From Streptomyces albidoflavus (GTDB taxonomy: Bacteria; Actinomycetota; Actinomycetes; Streptomycetales; Streptomycetaceae), in the NCBI RefSeq assembly GCF_000719955.1, contig NZ_JOII01000027.1, positions 96,498-160,497 of the forward strand: DNA of 64,000 bases, in the 5' to 3' direction. A program made the translations under genes and the position numbers. The notes under the pieces were generated by a model. That model was given only the letters and a program-made list of their open reading frames with translations, was not told the DNA's origin and did no database searches. Below, one piece after another: positions 33,238 through 42,293 of this stretch. Within the stretch, counting starts at the first letter, position 1. Every line of letters starts with the position of its first letter.

Positions 33238-34233
33238 ATGACCGTTCGCCGCACCGCCGCCAGGACCGCCGCCCTGCTCGCCGTCCCGCTGGCGCTGACC
33301 GTGCTCGGCGCTTCCCCGGCCGGGGCGCACGGCACGATGACGGACCCGGTCAGCCGGGTCTCGGCCTGCTACGCGGAGGGGCCGGAGAGCCCGTCGTCCG
33401 ACGCCTGCAAGGCCGCGGTCGCCGCAAGCGGCGCGCAGGCGTTCTACGACTGGAACGAGGTCAACCTCCCGGACGTGGCGGGCCGCCACCGCGAGGTCGT
33501 CCCCGACGGCAAGCTGTGCAGCGCGGGCCGCGAGAAGTACCAGGGCCTGGACCTGCCGCGCGCCGACTGGCCCTCCTCGCCGCTGAGCGCGGGCAAGCAC
33601 ACCTTCCGCTACCGGGCGACCGCCCCGCACGCGGGCACCATCGAGCTGTACCTGACGAAGGAGGGGTACGACCCGGCGAAGCCGCTGAACTGGTCGGACC
33701 TGGAGGAGAAGCCCTTCGCCACCGCCGAGCAGCCGCAGGCGACCGGCGGCGAGTACGTCTTCGAGGGCACCGTCCCCGAGCGGACCGGGCGCCACCTCGT
33801 CTACAGCGTGTGGCAGCGCTCGGACAGCCCCGAAGCGTTCTACACCTGCTCGGACGTGGTCTTCGGCGGCGGTGCGGCGGGCGCACCGGCGGCCGAGGCG
33901 CCCACCGAGGAGCAGATCGCCTCGGGCACGGAGAAGTCCACCGTCTCCCACGAGGGCCACGGCGGGGACACCGCCGAGGAGAAGGCGGCGGCCGCCGCGC
34001 ACGGCGAGGGCCACGAGGGACACGAGGCCGCCGGCGAGAACAACGCCCCCGAGGCGAAGGGCGCGGCCGGCGCCGCCGTCGAGGAGAAGCCGGCGGCCGC
34101 CGGGAACCTCGCCGAGACCGGCGGCGACAGCGTCACCCCGTACGTGGCGATCGGCGGTGCGGGCGCGCTCGCCCTCGGCGCCGCCTTCCTCTTCGCCTCG
34201 GCCCGCCGCCGCGCGGTCGGCTCCCGTCACTGA
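33238..34233 (+). CDS. Cell-wall-anchored AA10 lytic polysaccharide monooxygenase
   Basis: 331 residues from ATG 33238. The signal peptide is cut after SPAGA to expose the catalytic His as residue 1 of the mature enzyme (HGTMTDPVSRVSACY). The second copper His is in RATAPHAGTIELYLTKEGYD, and FYTCSDVVF closes the domain at about residue 215. A linker with a His/Glu-rich run (EGHGGDTAEEKAAAAAHGEGHEGHEAAG) follows. The sorting signal is LAETGG, then a transmembrane helix and an RRR tail, the pattern used by actinobacterial class E sortases. It should cleave chitin- or cellulose-like glycans oxidatively at the cell surface instead of diffusing away. Confidence 0.92.
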   Translation: MTVRRTAARTAALLAVPLALTVLGASPAGAHGTMTDPVSRVSACYAEGPESPSSDACKAAVAASGAQAFYDWNEVNLPDVAGRHREVVPDGKLCSAGREKYQGLDLPRADWPSSPLSAGKHTFRYRATAPHAGTIELYLTKEGYDPAKPLNWSDLEEKPFATAEQPQATGGEYVFEGTVPERTGRHLVYSVWQRSDSPEAFYTCSDVVFGGGAAGAPAAEAPTEEQIASGTEKSTVSHEGHGGDTAEEKAAAAAHGEGHEGHEAAGENNAPEAKGAAGAAVEEKPAAAGNLAETGGDSVTPYVAIGGAGALALGAAFLFASARRRAVGSRH

Positions 34234-34275
34234 CGCCGCCCGCGCGTTCCGCCTCACCCCACCTGCCCTGACGGG

Positions 34276-34326
34276 CCGAAGGGCCGTCGCCGTCTCCCTG
34301 GCCGGGGAGCGGTGGCGGCCCTTCGG
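34276..34326. terminator. Hairpin between convergent LPMO and lipase genes
   Basis: CCGAAGGGCCG (34276-34286) pairs perfectly with CGGCCCTTCGG (34316-34326), 11 bp, across a 29-base loop that itself can fold. Confidence 0.75.
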
Positions 34327-34346
34327 GGTGTGCGGGGGCGGCGGGG

Positions 34347-35219
34347 TCAGTTGATGACGGAGCCGCAGTTGGTCGGGGTGGCGTTGGCCGGGTCGAGGGC
34401 GTTGGCCACCTCGTGGAAGGCGATGCGGTCGATGGTGCCGATGGCGACGTGCTCGGAGATGTTGACCGGGCAGAGGTCCTGGACCAGCACGTTGCGGACG
34501 TTCGGCCCGTCCAGGTACTGGCTCCGGTAGGGCGTGACGACCTGGTCGTAACGGGTGGCGATGACGGTGTACTGGACGCCCGGCACCGTGTCGCCGCCCT
34601 CGTTGAGCCGGGTGAGGAAGGGCGAGCCGGCGATCTGGTCGGCGAGGGCGGGGGTCTTGTCGTTCAGGAACTTCTCGGCGCCGGGGAAGTGCGGCAGGAG
34701 CTTGGTGAGGCCGAGCAGGGTGGTGCCGTGGTTGTCGGGGGCGATGCCGACCAGGGCGTTCACCTTGTCGGCGCCGCCGAGGAACTTGAGGTAGTGGCGG
34801 GGCATCATGCCGCCCTGCGAGTGGCCGACCAGGTCGGCCTCGGGGGCGCCGGTGGCGGCGAGCACCTTGTCGACGAAGTCCCGCAGCTGCTCGGCCGACT
34901 TGTCGATCGGGCCGAGGCCGTGGATGAGGGGCACGCCGGGCAGTTGTCCGTAGTCGAGCGAGAAGACGCAGTAGCCCCGGTTGACCAGGTACGGCGCGAG
35001 CACCAGCCAGTTGTCGACGGAGTTGGCGAAGGTGCCGTGGACCAGGACGACCGGGCGGGGGTGCGCGGCGGACGGCTTGCAGCTGTAGTCGTTCCAGCCG
35101 CTGCTCGCCGTGGCCTGTGCGGTGGGGGCGGCGGAGGCGGTGGCGGCGGGGGTGAGCACCGCGGCGGCGGTGAGGGCGAGGGCGGCGAGCGGGCGCAGCC
35201 ATCTCTTCCAGGGCAGCAT
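34347..35219 (-). CDS. Secreted alpha/beta-hydrolase lipase (class 2)
   Basis: 290 residues. Signal peptide PLAALALTAAAVLTPAATASA, then a lipase fold: oxyanion segment PVVLVHGTFANSVDNWLVL, nucleophile elbow LVGHSQGGMMPRHYLKFLGG, and a C-terminal ISEHVAIGTIDRIAF holding the probable catalytic His. Paired Cys residues (YSCKP and GYCVF; DLCPV and TNCGS) would form disulfides outside the cell. It resembles Streptomyces secreted triacylglycerol lipases and esterases. ATG 35219. The promoter region upstream carries a perfect 14-base palindrome and an AAGTTACG direct repeat. Confidence 0.9.
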   Translation of the reverse strand: MLPWKRWLRPLAALALTAAAVLTPAATASAAPTAQATASSGWNDYSCKPSAAHPRPVVLVHGTFANSVDNWLVLAPYLVNRGYCVFSLDYGQLPGVPLIHGLGPIDKSAEQLRDFVDKVLAATGAPEADLVGHSQGGMMPRHYLKFLGGADKVNALVGIAPDNHGTTLLGLTKLLPHFPGAEKFLNDKTPALADQIAGSPFLTRLNEGGDTVPGVQYTVIATRYDQVVTPYRSQYLDGPNVRNVLVQDLCPVNISEHVAIGTIDRIAFHEVANALDPANATPTNCGSVIN

Positions 35220-35267
35220 GGGACGGACTCCTTGCGACGCGGGTGGGGTTCGGGTCGGGGCAGCCCT

Positions 35268-35336
35268 GTGATCCGGATCACGAGGTGTCGTGCTCCGGTC
35301 AAGTTACGCAGGAGTAGCGGCCGGAGGGAAGTTACG
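35268..35336 (-). promoter_or_regulatory. Operator-like palindrome and direct repeats before the lipase gene
   Basis: GTGATCCGGATCAC (35268-35281) is a perfect palindrome 49 bases upstream of the lipase ATG. Further up, AAGTTACG occurs twice (35301-35308 and 35329-35336), 28 bases apart, consistent with binding on one DNA face by an activator. No regulator gene adjoins. Confidence 0.45.
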
Positions 35337-35418
35337 TGCCGGTAAAAACTGGTGGCGCGTCAGCCGCGTGCCCGTTCCGTACGTGCGTGCCCGAGGCGGA
35401 CCACGGCCCGGCCTCGTC

Positions 35419-36390
35419 TCACGCCGCCAGCGTCCCCGGCAGGACCGCCCCCGGGCCGAAGCGGGCGCGGGCGCGGTCGGCGGCGGCTTCCAGGCGGTGG
35501 AGTTTCTCGTCGGTGGGGTCGAAGGTGAGCTGGTGGGCGGCGTGTTCGGCGGGGGTGAGGCCCTCGGCGCGCAGGGCGAGGGCGCGGACCCGGGCGCGCT
35601 GGAGGCCGAGGGCGTCGTGGAGGGCGTAGGCGGTGGCGGTGAGGGCGGTGGTGTGGGCGGTCGGTTCGGGAAGGGTGCGGCTGCGGGTGGTGGTGGAGCG
35701 GTCGGCGTAGCGGACGGTCAGGGCCAGTGCCCGGGTCACCTGGTCCGTGCCGCGCATCCGGAGTCCCAGTTCGGTGGTGAGGGAGAGCAGGGCGCGGCGC
35801 TGGGAGTCGCGGTCCAGTTCGTCGCGGCCGAAGAGCCGTTCGGCGGCGAGCGACTGGGCGGCGGCGTTGCGGACGACCGGGGTCCGGTCGATGCCGCGGG
35901 CCTTCTCGTGCAGTTCGCGCCCGGTCCGGGCGGTGGTGAGCCGCTGGAGGGTGCCGAGCGGGGCGGCGGCGAGGCGGCCGACGGTGTCCAGGCCGTAGGC
36001 GCAGAGGGTACGGGCGGTGCCGGGGCCCACGCCGGGCAGGGCGACGACCGGGCGCGGGTGGAGGAAGCCAGCGACGGCCTCGGGGGTGTCGGGGACCAGC
36101 AGGGTGGTGCCGGGCTCGGCCTGCCGGGCGGCCATCCGGGCCAGCAGCGGGTTGCCGGCGACGCCGATGGTGCAGGCGGTCCCGGTGTGGGCGAGGGCGC
36201 GGACCCGCAGGACGGAGGCGAGGCGCTCGGCGTCCTGCCCGAAGTAGCGCAGCGCGCCGCGCACGTCGACCAGGAGGGTGTCGGGCGGTACGGCCTGGAC
36301 GAGGGGGCTGACGTCCTCGGCGAGCCGGGCCAGCTCCGGCAGGAGGGCTTCGCGCTCCGCGCCCAGGCGGAACCTGATGCAGAGGATCAT
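35419..36390 (-). CDS. imuB: ImuB-like inactive Y-family polymerase homologue
   Basis: 323 residues from ATG 36390, overlapping the dnaE2 stop (ATGA). Y-family order is visible: a palm region (DTLLVDVRGALRYFGQDAERL), thumb HhH VVALPGVGPGTARTLCAYGLDTVGRLA, and a little-finger region. The first catalytic carboxylate is missing (the start reads MILCIRFRLG where polymerases have DMDAFF). The SIDEAFLD motif reads PPDTLLVD, losing the Glu. This is how ImuB differs from active DinB: it acts as an adaptor between DnaE2 and the sliding clamp in SOS mutagenesis. ImuA is not present in the window. Confidence 0.82.
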   Translation of the reverse strand: MILCIRFRLGAEREALLPELARLAEDVSPLVQAVPPDTLLVDVRGALRYFGQDAERLASVLRVRALAHTGTACTIGVAGNPLLARMAARQAEPGTTLLVPDTPEAVAGFLHPRPVVALPGVGPGTARTLCAYGLDTVGRLAAAPLGTLQRLTTARTGRELHEKARGIDRTPVVRNAAAQSLAAERLFGRDELDRDSQRRALLSLTTELGLRMRGTDQVTRALALTVRYADRSTTTRSRTLPEPTAHTTALTATAYALHDALGLQRARVRALALRAEGLTPAEHAAHQLTFDPTDEKLHRLEAAADRARARFGPGAVLPGTLAA

Positions 36391-39300
36391 CCGGCGCTCC
36401 CCTGGCTGCGGTGCCACAGCCGCCCGTTCCCGGCGGTCTCGGGGCGGGTGATCCCGGCGGGGGCGGGCGGGGTCCCGGTGGCGTCGGGGCCGGGGCCGGC
36501 CGGGCGGAGGTCGGCCCAGGCGTTCATCTCGTAGCCGGTGCTCATCCGGATGCGGCGGCCGGGCGCGGCCCCGGGGCTCTGGTCCGGGTCGGCGGCGAGG
36601 TGGGCGGCGACCGCCTCCAGCCCCTGTTCGCGGCGGAGTTCGATGAGGTCGGCGAGGTTCCAGGCGGCGGTGCCGACCACGCTGAGGCTGCGCGCGCCCC
36701 GGCGCTGCACCGTGCCGCGGACCAGCAGCAGCCAGGAGTGGAAGACGGTGTGGGCGCACGCCTCGTGGCTGTCGTCGAAGAAGGCGAGGTCGACCAGGCC
36801 GGTGGAGTCGTCGAGGGTGGTGAAGACGACCCGGCGGCCGGAGCGGACCGGCGGGGTCTGGGTGGCAACCTTGGCGCCGGCCACCAGCACGGTGCTGCCG
36901 TGCGAGGCGCCGCGCAGCGACCGGGCGGAGGTGACCCGCAGCTCTTCGAGGAAGTCGCGGTGGTCGTCCATGAGGTTGCGGGAGGCGTCCATGCCGAGGA
37001 CGCCCAGTTCGGCGCTGAGCCGCTCGGTCTCGTCCAGGTCGGGCAGTCCGGCGGAGGGGACGCGGCGGGCGCCGGGCGCGGAGTCGGCGCCGAGCAGGGT
37101 GGGCTGGGCGGCGGCGCCGCGCGGGCGGCCCCGGTGGAGTTCGGTGAGGTGGAGCAGGAGGTCGCGGCGGTTGGCGCCGAACGCGTCGAGCGCCCCGACC
37201 TGGGCGAGCCGTTCGGCGACGGGGCGGCCGGGCCGGGCGCGCTGCCAGAAGTCGAGGAGCGAGGTGTAGGGGGCGTGCTCCTCGATCCGGGCGGCCTCGG
37301 CCTCACTGATGCCGTGCACGTCGCTGAGGGCGAGGCGGACGCCCCACCGGCCGGGCCGCTCCCCGTCACCGGACACCAGTTCGATCCGGTGGGTGGTGCC
37401 GGACCGGTTCACGTCGAGCGGCAGCACGGGCACCCCGCGCCGGCGGGCGTCGGCGAGCAGCAGCCGCTTGGGGTACATGCCCGGGTCGTGGGTGAGCAGC
37501 CCGGCGTAGAAGGCGGCCGGGTGGTGGGCCTTGAGCCAGGCCGACTGGTAGGTGGGGACGGCGAAGGCGACGGCGTGCGCCTTGCAGAAGCCGTAGCTGC
37601 CGAACGCCTCGACGATCTCCCAGGTACGGGCGATCACCTCGGCGGTGTAGCCGCGGGCGGCGGCGTGCTGGGCGAACCAGACGCGTAGCCGGCCCTGGGC
37701 GTCGGGGTCGGAGAGGGCGCGGCGGACCTGGTCGGCGCGGTCGCGGCCGCAGCCGGTGAGGACGGAGACGATCTCGATGATCTGCTCGTGGAAGACGACG
37801 ACGCCGTAGGTGTCGCGCAGGGCGTCCTCCAGGTCGGGGTGGGGGTAGCGGACGGGGGCGCGGCCGTGCCGGGCCTCGATGAAGGGGCGGACCATGTCGG
37901 CGGCGACCGGGCCGGGGCGGAACAGCGAGATGTCCACGACCAGGTCGTGGAAGCTGTCCGGCTGGAGCCGTCCGACCAGGTCGCGCTGTCCGGGCGACTC
38001 GATCTGGAAGCAGCCGAGGGTCTCGGCGGAGCGGACCAGCGCGTAGGTGGCCGGGTCGGCGAGGGCCGGGTCGGCCTGGCGGTCGAGATCGAGGGGTTCG
38101 CCGGTGGCGCGTTCGACCTCGGCGGTGGCGTGGGCCATCGCGGACTGCATACGGACGCCGAGCACGTCGAGTTTGAGCAGGCCGAGGTCCTCCACGTCCT
38201 CCTTGTCGAACTGGGACATCGGCAGTTGTTCGCCGCTGGTGGGGACGACGGGGGTGCGGGCGGTGAGGGAGGCGTCGGAGAGAAGGACGCCGCACGGGTG
38301 CATGGCGACCCCGCGCGGCAGCGCGTCCAGCTCCTCGACCAGTTGCCAGAGCCGGTCGCGGCCGCCGAACTCCTCGTTGATCTGCTTCAGTTCGGGCAGT
38401 TCGGCGAGGGCCGCGCGGGCGTCCCGGGCCCGGATGTGCGGGAACGCCTTGGCGATGCGGTCGATGTCGGCGGGGTCCATGGACAGGGCGGCGCCCACGT
38501 CGCGTACGGCGTGCCGGACCCGGTAGGTCTCGGGCATGGCGACGGTGGCGACCCGTTCGGCGCCGAAGCGGCCGAGGATCGCCCGGTAGACCTCCAGGCG
38601 GCGGGCGGACTCCACGTCGATGTCGATGTCGGGCAGGACGGCCCGGCGTTTGGAGAGGAACCGTTCCATGAGCAGCCCGTGCTCGACCGGGTCGGCGTGG
38701 GCGATGCCGAGCAGGTGGTTGACGAGGGAGCCGGCGCCGGAGCCCCGGGCGGCGACCCGTACCCCGAGGTCGCGGACGTCGTCGACGACCTGGGCGACGG
38801 TGAGGAAGTACGTGGCGAAGCCGTGGTGGCCGATGATGTCCAGCTCGTGGTGGAGCCGGTCCCAGTACGCGGCCTTCCGGTCGTGGCCCAGGCGGACCAT
38901 GCCGGCGGCGGCCCGGGAGGCGAGCACCCGCTGCGCGGTGCGGCGCCCGGCGCCCACCAGCGCGGCCTCGGGGAAGCGGACCGCGCCGATGCCGAGGTCG
39001 TCCTCGGGGTCGACGAGGCAGGCGTCGGCGGTGCGGCGGGTCTCGGCGAGGAGCCGGGCGGCGCCCTCGGGCCCGAGCCCGGCGGCCTCGGCGATCCGCT
39101 CGGCGGTACGGGCCATGGCGGCGGCGTCCTTCAGCCACCGCTCGCCGCTGTCCAGGCCCCGGCGCGGGTCGACCGGGACCAGCCGGCGGGCGGCGTCCAG
39201 GACGTCGGCGGCCGGGCCGGAGCCGGGGTCGGCGTAGCGGACGGCGTTGGTGAGGACGGCGGGGACGCCCTGGTCGGCGGCGAAGCCGACGGTGCGGGCG

Positions 39301-39875
39301 GCGAGGCGGAGCGAGCCGGGGCCGGTGCCGCTCAGCCCGTGGTGGACGGCTTCCAGGCGGAGCGCGTCGCCGTACACCTCGCGCCAAGGGGCGAGGAGCC
39401 GCGCGGCCCGGTCGGGGCGGCCGGCGGCGAGGGCGCGGCCGACGTCGGAGGCGGGGCCGAGCAGGACGGTGACGCCCTCGCCGTGGTTCTCCCGCCAGGG
39501 CAGCAGGGGCTGGTCGGTGCCGGCCGCGTGGGCGGCGGTGACCAGGCGGCAGAGGGTGGCCCAGCCGGTGGCGCCGTCCCGGGCGAGGTAGGTGACGCGG
39601 GCGGCGGACTCGTCGATGAAGGCGCCGCCGCGCACCGGGACCCGGCCCTGCGGGCGGGGGCGCTCGCCGACGGCGAGTTCGACGCCGAAGAGGGGCCGGA
39701 CCCCGGCGGTGGCGGCGGCCTTGGCGAAGCGGACGGCTCCGGCGAGGGTGTCCCGGTCGGTGAGGGCGACGGCGTCCATGCCGCGTTCGGCGGCGCGCTC
39801 GGCGAGGAGCCCGGGGTGCGAGGCGCCGTACCGCAGGGAGTACCCCGAGACGGTGTGCAGATGCGTGAACCCCAC
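36387..39875 (-). CDS. dnaE2: Error-prone DNA polymerase III alpha subunit DnaE2
   Basis: 1162 residues, the DnaE2 size. The PHP domain opens VGFTHLHTVSGYSLRYGASHP. The C-family palm has the acidic motif RAVLPDIDIDVES and FGAERVATVAMPETYRVRHAVRDVG. A helix-hairpin-helix region, an OB fold (TVLVAGAKVATQTPPVRSGRRVVFTTLDDSTG) and a C-terminal domain follow. GTG 39875 is taken as the start because GGAGG lies eight bases upstream; the frame extends ten codons more. A LexA-type SOS box at 39936-39951 sits 60 bases before the start. With ImuB it performs translesion synthesis and damage-induced mutagenesis. Confidence 0.94.
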   Translation of the reverse strand: MGFTHLHTVSGYSLRYGASHPGLLAERAAERGMDAVALTDRDTLAGAVRFAKAAATAGVRPLFGVELAVGERPRPQGRVPVRGGAFIDESAARVTYLARDGATGWATLCRLVTAAHAAGTDQPLLPWRENHGEGVTVLLGPASDVGRALAAGRPDRAARLLAPWREVYGDALRLEAVHHGLSGTGPGSLRLAARTVGFAADQGVPAVLTNAVRYADPGSGPAADVLDAARRLVPVDPRRGLDSGERWLKDAAAMARTAERIAEAAGLGPEGAARLLAETRRTADACLVDPEDDLGIGAVRFPEAALVGAGRRTAQRVLASRAAAGMVRLGHDRKAAYWDRLHHELDIIGHHGFATYFLTVAQVVDDVRDLGVRVAARGSGAGSLVNHLLGIAHADPVEHGLLMERFLSKRRAVLPDIDIDVESARRLEVYRAILGRFGAERVATVAMPETYRVRHAVRDVGAALSMDPADIDRIAKAFPHIRARDARAALAELPELKQINEEFGGRDRLWQLVEELDALPRGVAMHPCGVLLSDASLTARTPVVPTSGEQLPMSQFDKEDVEDLGLLKLDVLGVRMQSAMAHATAEVERATGEPLDLDRQADPALADPATYALVRSAETLGCFQIESPGQRDLVGRLQPDSFHDLVVDISLFRPGPVAADMVRPFIEARHGRAPVRYPHPDLEDALRDTYGVVVFHEQIIEIVSVLTGCGRDRADQVRRALSDPDAQGRLRVWFAQHAAARGYTAEVIARTWEIVEAFGSYGFCKAHAVAFAVPTYQSAWLKAHHPAAFYAGLLTHDPGMYPKRLLLADARRRGVPVLPLDVNRSGTTHRIELVSGDGERPGRWGVRLALSDVHGISEAEAARIEEHAPYTSLLDFWQRARPGRPVAERLAQVGALDAFGANRRDLLLHLTELHRGRPRGAAAQPTLLGADSAPGARRVPSAGLPDLDETERLSAELGVLGMDASRNLMDDHRDFLEELRVTSARSLRGASHGSTVLVAGAKVATQTPPVRSGRRVVFTTLDDSTGLVDLAFFDDSHEACAHTVFHSWLLLVRGTVQRRGARSLSVVGTAAWNLADLIELRREQGLEAVAAHLAADPDQSPGAAPGRRIRMSTGYEMNAWADLRPAGPGPDATGTPPAPAGITRPETAGNGRLWHRSQGSAG

Positions 39876-39935
39876 CGCGCACACCTCCGGAATCTTGGCT
39901 TCCACTCACCCCCGCCCTCCACCATAGACCAGGTT

Positions 39936-39951
39936 TCGAACATCCGTACGA
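39936..39951 (-). promoter_or_regulatory. LexA SOS box of the dnaE2-imuB operon
   Basis: TCGAACATCCGTACGA matches the actinobacterial SOS consensus TCGAAC-N4-GTTCGA with a single mismatch and lies upstream of dnaE2. A CCGTACG direct repeat adjoins. Confidence 0.85.
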
Positions 39952-40093
39952 TAACCGTACGCGGCCTGCCCCGCCCCGCTCGCGGCCCTCCATGACCTGC
40001 GCTTCTTCTCACACCCCGGACAGGGCTCCGCCCGGTCAGCCATTCGGACCGGTCCCGACTGCGGGGCCGGACGGGCGGCGACAGCGTGGGGGG

Positions 40094-41152
40094 ATGTCGC
40101 ACTCCGCCGGACCCGCCACGCCCCGGGGCCTCGCCGCCGAGCTGCGGGACGCGGTCACCCCGCGCACCACGCTGCTCGTCATCGGCGCCCTCGCCCTCCA
40201 GCTCCTCTTCATCGCCAGCTACGTGGGCGCGCTGCACGACCCCAGGCCGCACCACGTCCCCTTCGGGGTGGCCGTCCCGGGCGCGGCGGGGCAGAGCCAG
40301 GAGCTGGCCGCCCGGCTCGACGGGCTCGACGGGGACCCGCTGGACGCGCGGACGGTCGCCGACGAGGCCGAGGCCCGCCACCAGATCATGGAGCGGAAGA
40401 TCGACGGGGCCCTGGTGGTGGACCCTCGGGGCACCACCGACCGGCTGCTGGTAGCCTCCGGCGGCGGCACCGTGCTGGCCACGTCACTGGAGCAGATCAT
40501 CACCAGGGCGGACGCCGCCGAGGACCGCCAGGTGCGGACGGTGGACGTCGCCCCCGCCGGCGACGACGACTTCAACGGCCTGTCCTCGTTCTACCTGGTC
40601 GTCGGCTGGTGCGTCGGCGGCTACCTCACCGCCTCCCTGCTGGCGATCAGCGCCGGCACCCGCCCGGCCAACGGGCGGCGCGCGGTGATCCGGCTCGCCA
40701 CCATGGCGCTCTACGCGATCGCGGGGGGCCTGGGCGGCGCGGTGGTGGTCGGGCCGGTTCTCGGGGCGCTGCCCGGCAGCCTGTGGGGGCTGTGGGGGCT
40801 GGGCGCGCTGGTGGTCTTCTCCGTCGGGGCGCTGACGCTGGCCCTGGAGGCGGCGACCGGCGTGGTCGGCATCGGTCTGGCCGTGCTGATCGTGGTGGTC
40901 GGCGGCAACCCGAGCGCGGGCGGCGCCTTCCCGCTGCCGATGCTGCCGCCGTTCTGGGAGGCGATCGGCCCGGCCCTCCAGCCCGGCGCCGGGACCTGGG
41001 CGGCGCGCTCGATCGCGTACTTCGACGGGCGGGCGCTCACCGGTTCGCTGCTGGTGCTGGCGGCCTGGGCGGCCGGCGGCATCCTGGTGACCCTGGCGGC
41101 CTCCCTGTACCGGGGGGACCGGGAGCGGTCGCGGGGCCTGCCGCCGCAGTGA
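40094..41152 (+). CDS. ABC-2/DUF3533-like membrane protein
   Basis: 352 residues from ATG 40094, preceded by a GGGGGG ribosome site. One N-terminal helix (LLVIGALALQLLFIASYVGAL) is followed by a soluble extracytoplasmic domain of about 130 residues (VPFGVAVPGAAGQSQELAARLDG through DDFNGLSSFY). Five more helices make up the C-terminal half. This is the YhgE/Pip-like or DUF3533 layout related to ABC-2 permeases. No ATPase partner is adjacent. Streptomyces members are annotated only as membrane proteins; a role in envelope export is possible but not shown. Confidence 0.7.
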   Translation: MSHSAGPATPRGLAAELRDAVTPRTTLLVIGALALQLLFIASYVGALHDPRPHHVPFGVAVPGAAGQSQELAARLDGLDGDPLDARTVADEAEARHQIMERKIDGALVVDPRGTTDRLLVASGGGTVLATSLEQIITRADAAEDRQVRTVDVAPAGDDDFNGLSSFYLVVGWCVGGYLTASLLAISAGTRPANGRRAVIRLATMALYAIAGGLGGAVVVGPVLGALPGSLWGLWGLGALVVFSVGALTLALEAATGVVGIGLAVLIVVVGGNPSAGGAFPLPMLPPFWEAIGPALQPGAGTWAARSIAYFDGRALTGSLLVLAAWAAGGILVTLAASLYRGDRERSRGLPPQ

Positions 41153-41162
41153 GGACACGCGA

Positions 41163-41195
41163 AACCCCGGCCGGGCTGGGACTCCGGCCGGGGTT
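41163..41195. terminator. Bidirectional hairpin
   Basis: AACCCCGGCCGG (41163-41174) pairs perfectly with CCGGCCGGGGTT (41184-41195), loop 9 bases, between the convergent membrane-protein and protease genes. Confidence 0.82.
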
Positions 41196-41210
41196 CGGTT
41201 CAGCGGGGCG

Positions 41211-42293
41211 TCAGCCGATCTCGACGCCGTACGCGGAGAGCGCCTCCGGCACCGGCTGGAAGAAGGTCTCGCCGCCCGAGGAGCAGTCACCGCTGCCGCC
41301 GGAGGTGAGGCCCAGCGCCGTGGAGCCGTCGAAGAGCGAACCGCCGCTGTCGCCGGGCTCGGCGCAGACGGTGGTCTGGATCAGGCCCTCGACGACGTCG
41401 CCGCCGCCGTAGTTCACGGTGGCGTCGAGCGCCGTGACCTCGCCGGTGGAGACCTGCGTGGTGGAGCCGGAGCGGGTCACCGACTGGCCGACGGTGGCGT
41501 CACCGGCATCGGTGATGGCCTGGGTGCTGCCGTCGTACAGGTTCACCTCGCTGGGGTGCTCGGTGGAGCCGGTGTACTGGACCAGCCCGTAGTCGTCGCC
41601 GGGGAAGTTCGACTCGACCGTGGTGCCGATCTCCGAACCGCCCGAGGTCTCGGACCAGCTGGAGATCCCCTCGGTGCAGTGCCCGGCGGTGAGGAAGTAC
41701 GGCTCGCCGCCCTTCACCACGTTGAAGCCGAGGGAGCAGCGGCCTCCGTCACCGTGGATGGCGTCGCCACCCGCGATGAACCGCTTGAACTCGCCCTTGG
41801 TCTGCTTGAGTTCGGCCTTGGAACCGAGCGCGTCCACCACCTTGGTGAGCTTCGCCAGCTCCTTGCCCTCGACCGTGCGGTCGGCGGTGACGACGACCTT
41901 GTTGCTGGTCGGGTCGATCGCCCACGAGGTGCCCGCGATGCTGGCCCGGTCCTTGAGGGTGGCCCGGGCGTCGTTCAGCGCGGTGAGGGAGTGCTCGACG
42001 ATTCTGGCCTGGGCACCGGACGCCTCGACCTCGGTGGCGGCGGCCTCGTCGAGGACGTTCACCACCAGGTTCTTCGCCTTGGCGTCGTAGTACGTCCCGG
42101 CGGCCGCCTTGCCGAGGTCACCGGCGAGGGTGTCGGCGAGCTTGCCCGCGGAGGCGACCGAGAGGGTGCGCGGTTCGGCGCTCTGCGGCTCGCTGGCGTT
42201 GGCCGTCTGGAACGTCAGCCCGGCGGCGACCAGTGCGGCGATGCCGGCACCGGTCACGGCGACCCGCCGCTTGGGTATGCGTCGGTGGTTCAC
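41211..42293 (-). CDS. Secreted chymotrypsin-like serine protease of the streptogrisin family
   Basis: 360 residues from GTG 42293 with AGGAGG nine bases upstream. A signal peptide ([17 protein letters not shown]) is followed by an alpha-lytic-type pro-domain of about 130 residues ([21 protein letters not shown]) needed for folding. The S1 catalytic domain from about ISGG-equivalent IAGGDAIHG has His in [10 protein letters not shown], Asp in [11 protein letters not shown] and Ser in [12 protein letters not shown]. Two disulfides are likely. The mature chain is acidic and longer than streptogrisin B. It should be a secreted peptidase activated by removal of its pro-part. A paralogue lies at 44146-45045. 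Confidence 0.92.
   Translation of the reverse strand: MNHRRIPKRRVAVTGAGIAALVAAGLTFQTANASEPQSAEPRTLSVASAGKLADTLAGDLGKAAAGTYYDAKAKNLVVNVLDEAAATEVEASGAQARIVEHSLTALNDARATLKDRASIAGTSWAIDPTSNKVVVTADRTVEGKELAKLTKVVDALGSKAELKQTKGEFKRFIAGGDAIHGDGGRCSLGFNVVKGGEPYFLTAGHCTEGISSWSETSGGSEIGTTVESNFPGDDYGLVQYTGSTEHPSEVNLYDGSTQAITDAGDATVGQSVTRSGSTTQVSTGEVTALDATVNYGGGDVVEGLIQTTVCAEPGDSGGSLFDGSTALGLTSGGSGDCSSGGETFFQPVPEALSAYGVEIG

Noticed and set aside
30856..35202. A 1448-codon open frame on the minus strand
   Set aside because: It runs antisense to the AAA, GNAT, DUF402 and LPMO genes, has Arg/Pro-rich low-complexity composition and no domain; long antisense frames are expected at this GC.
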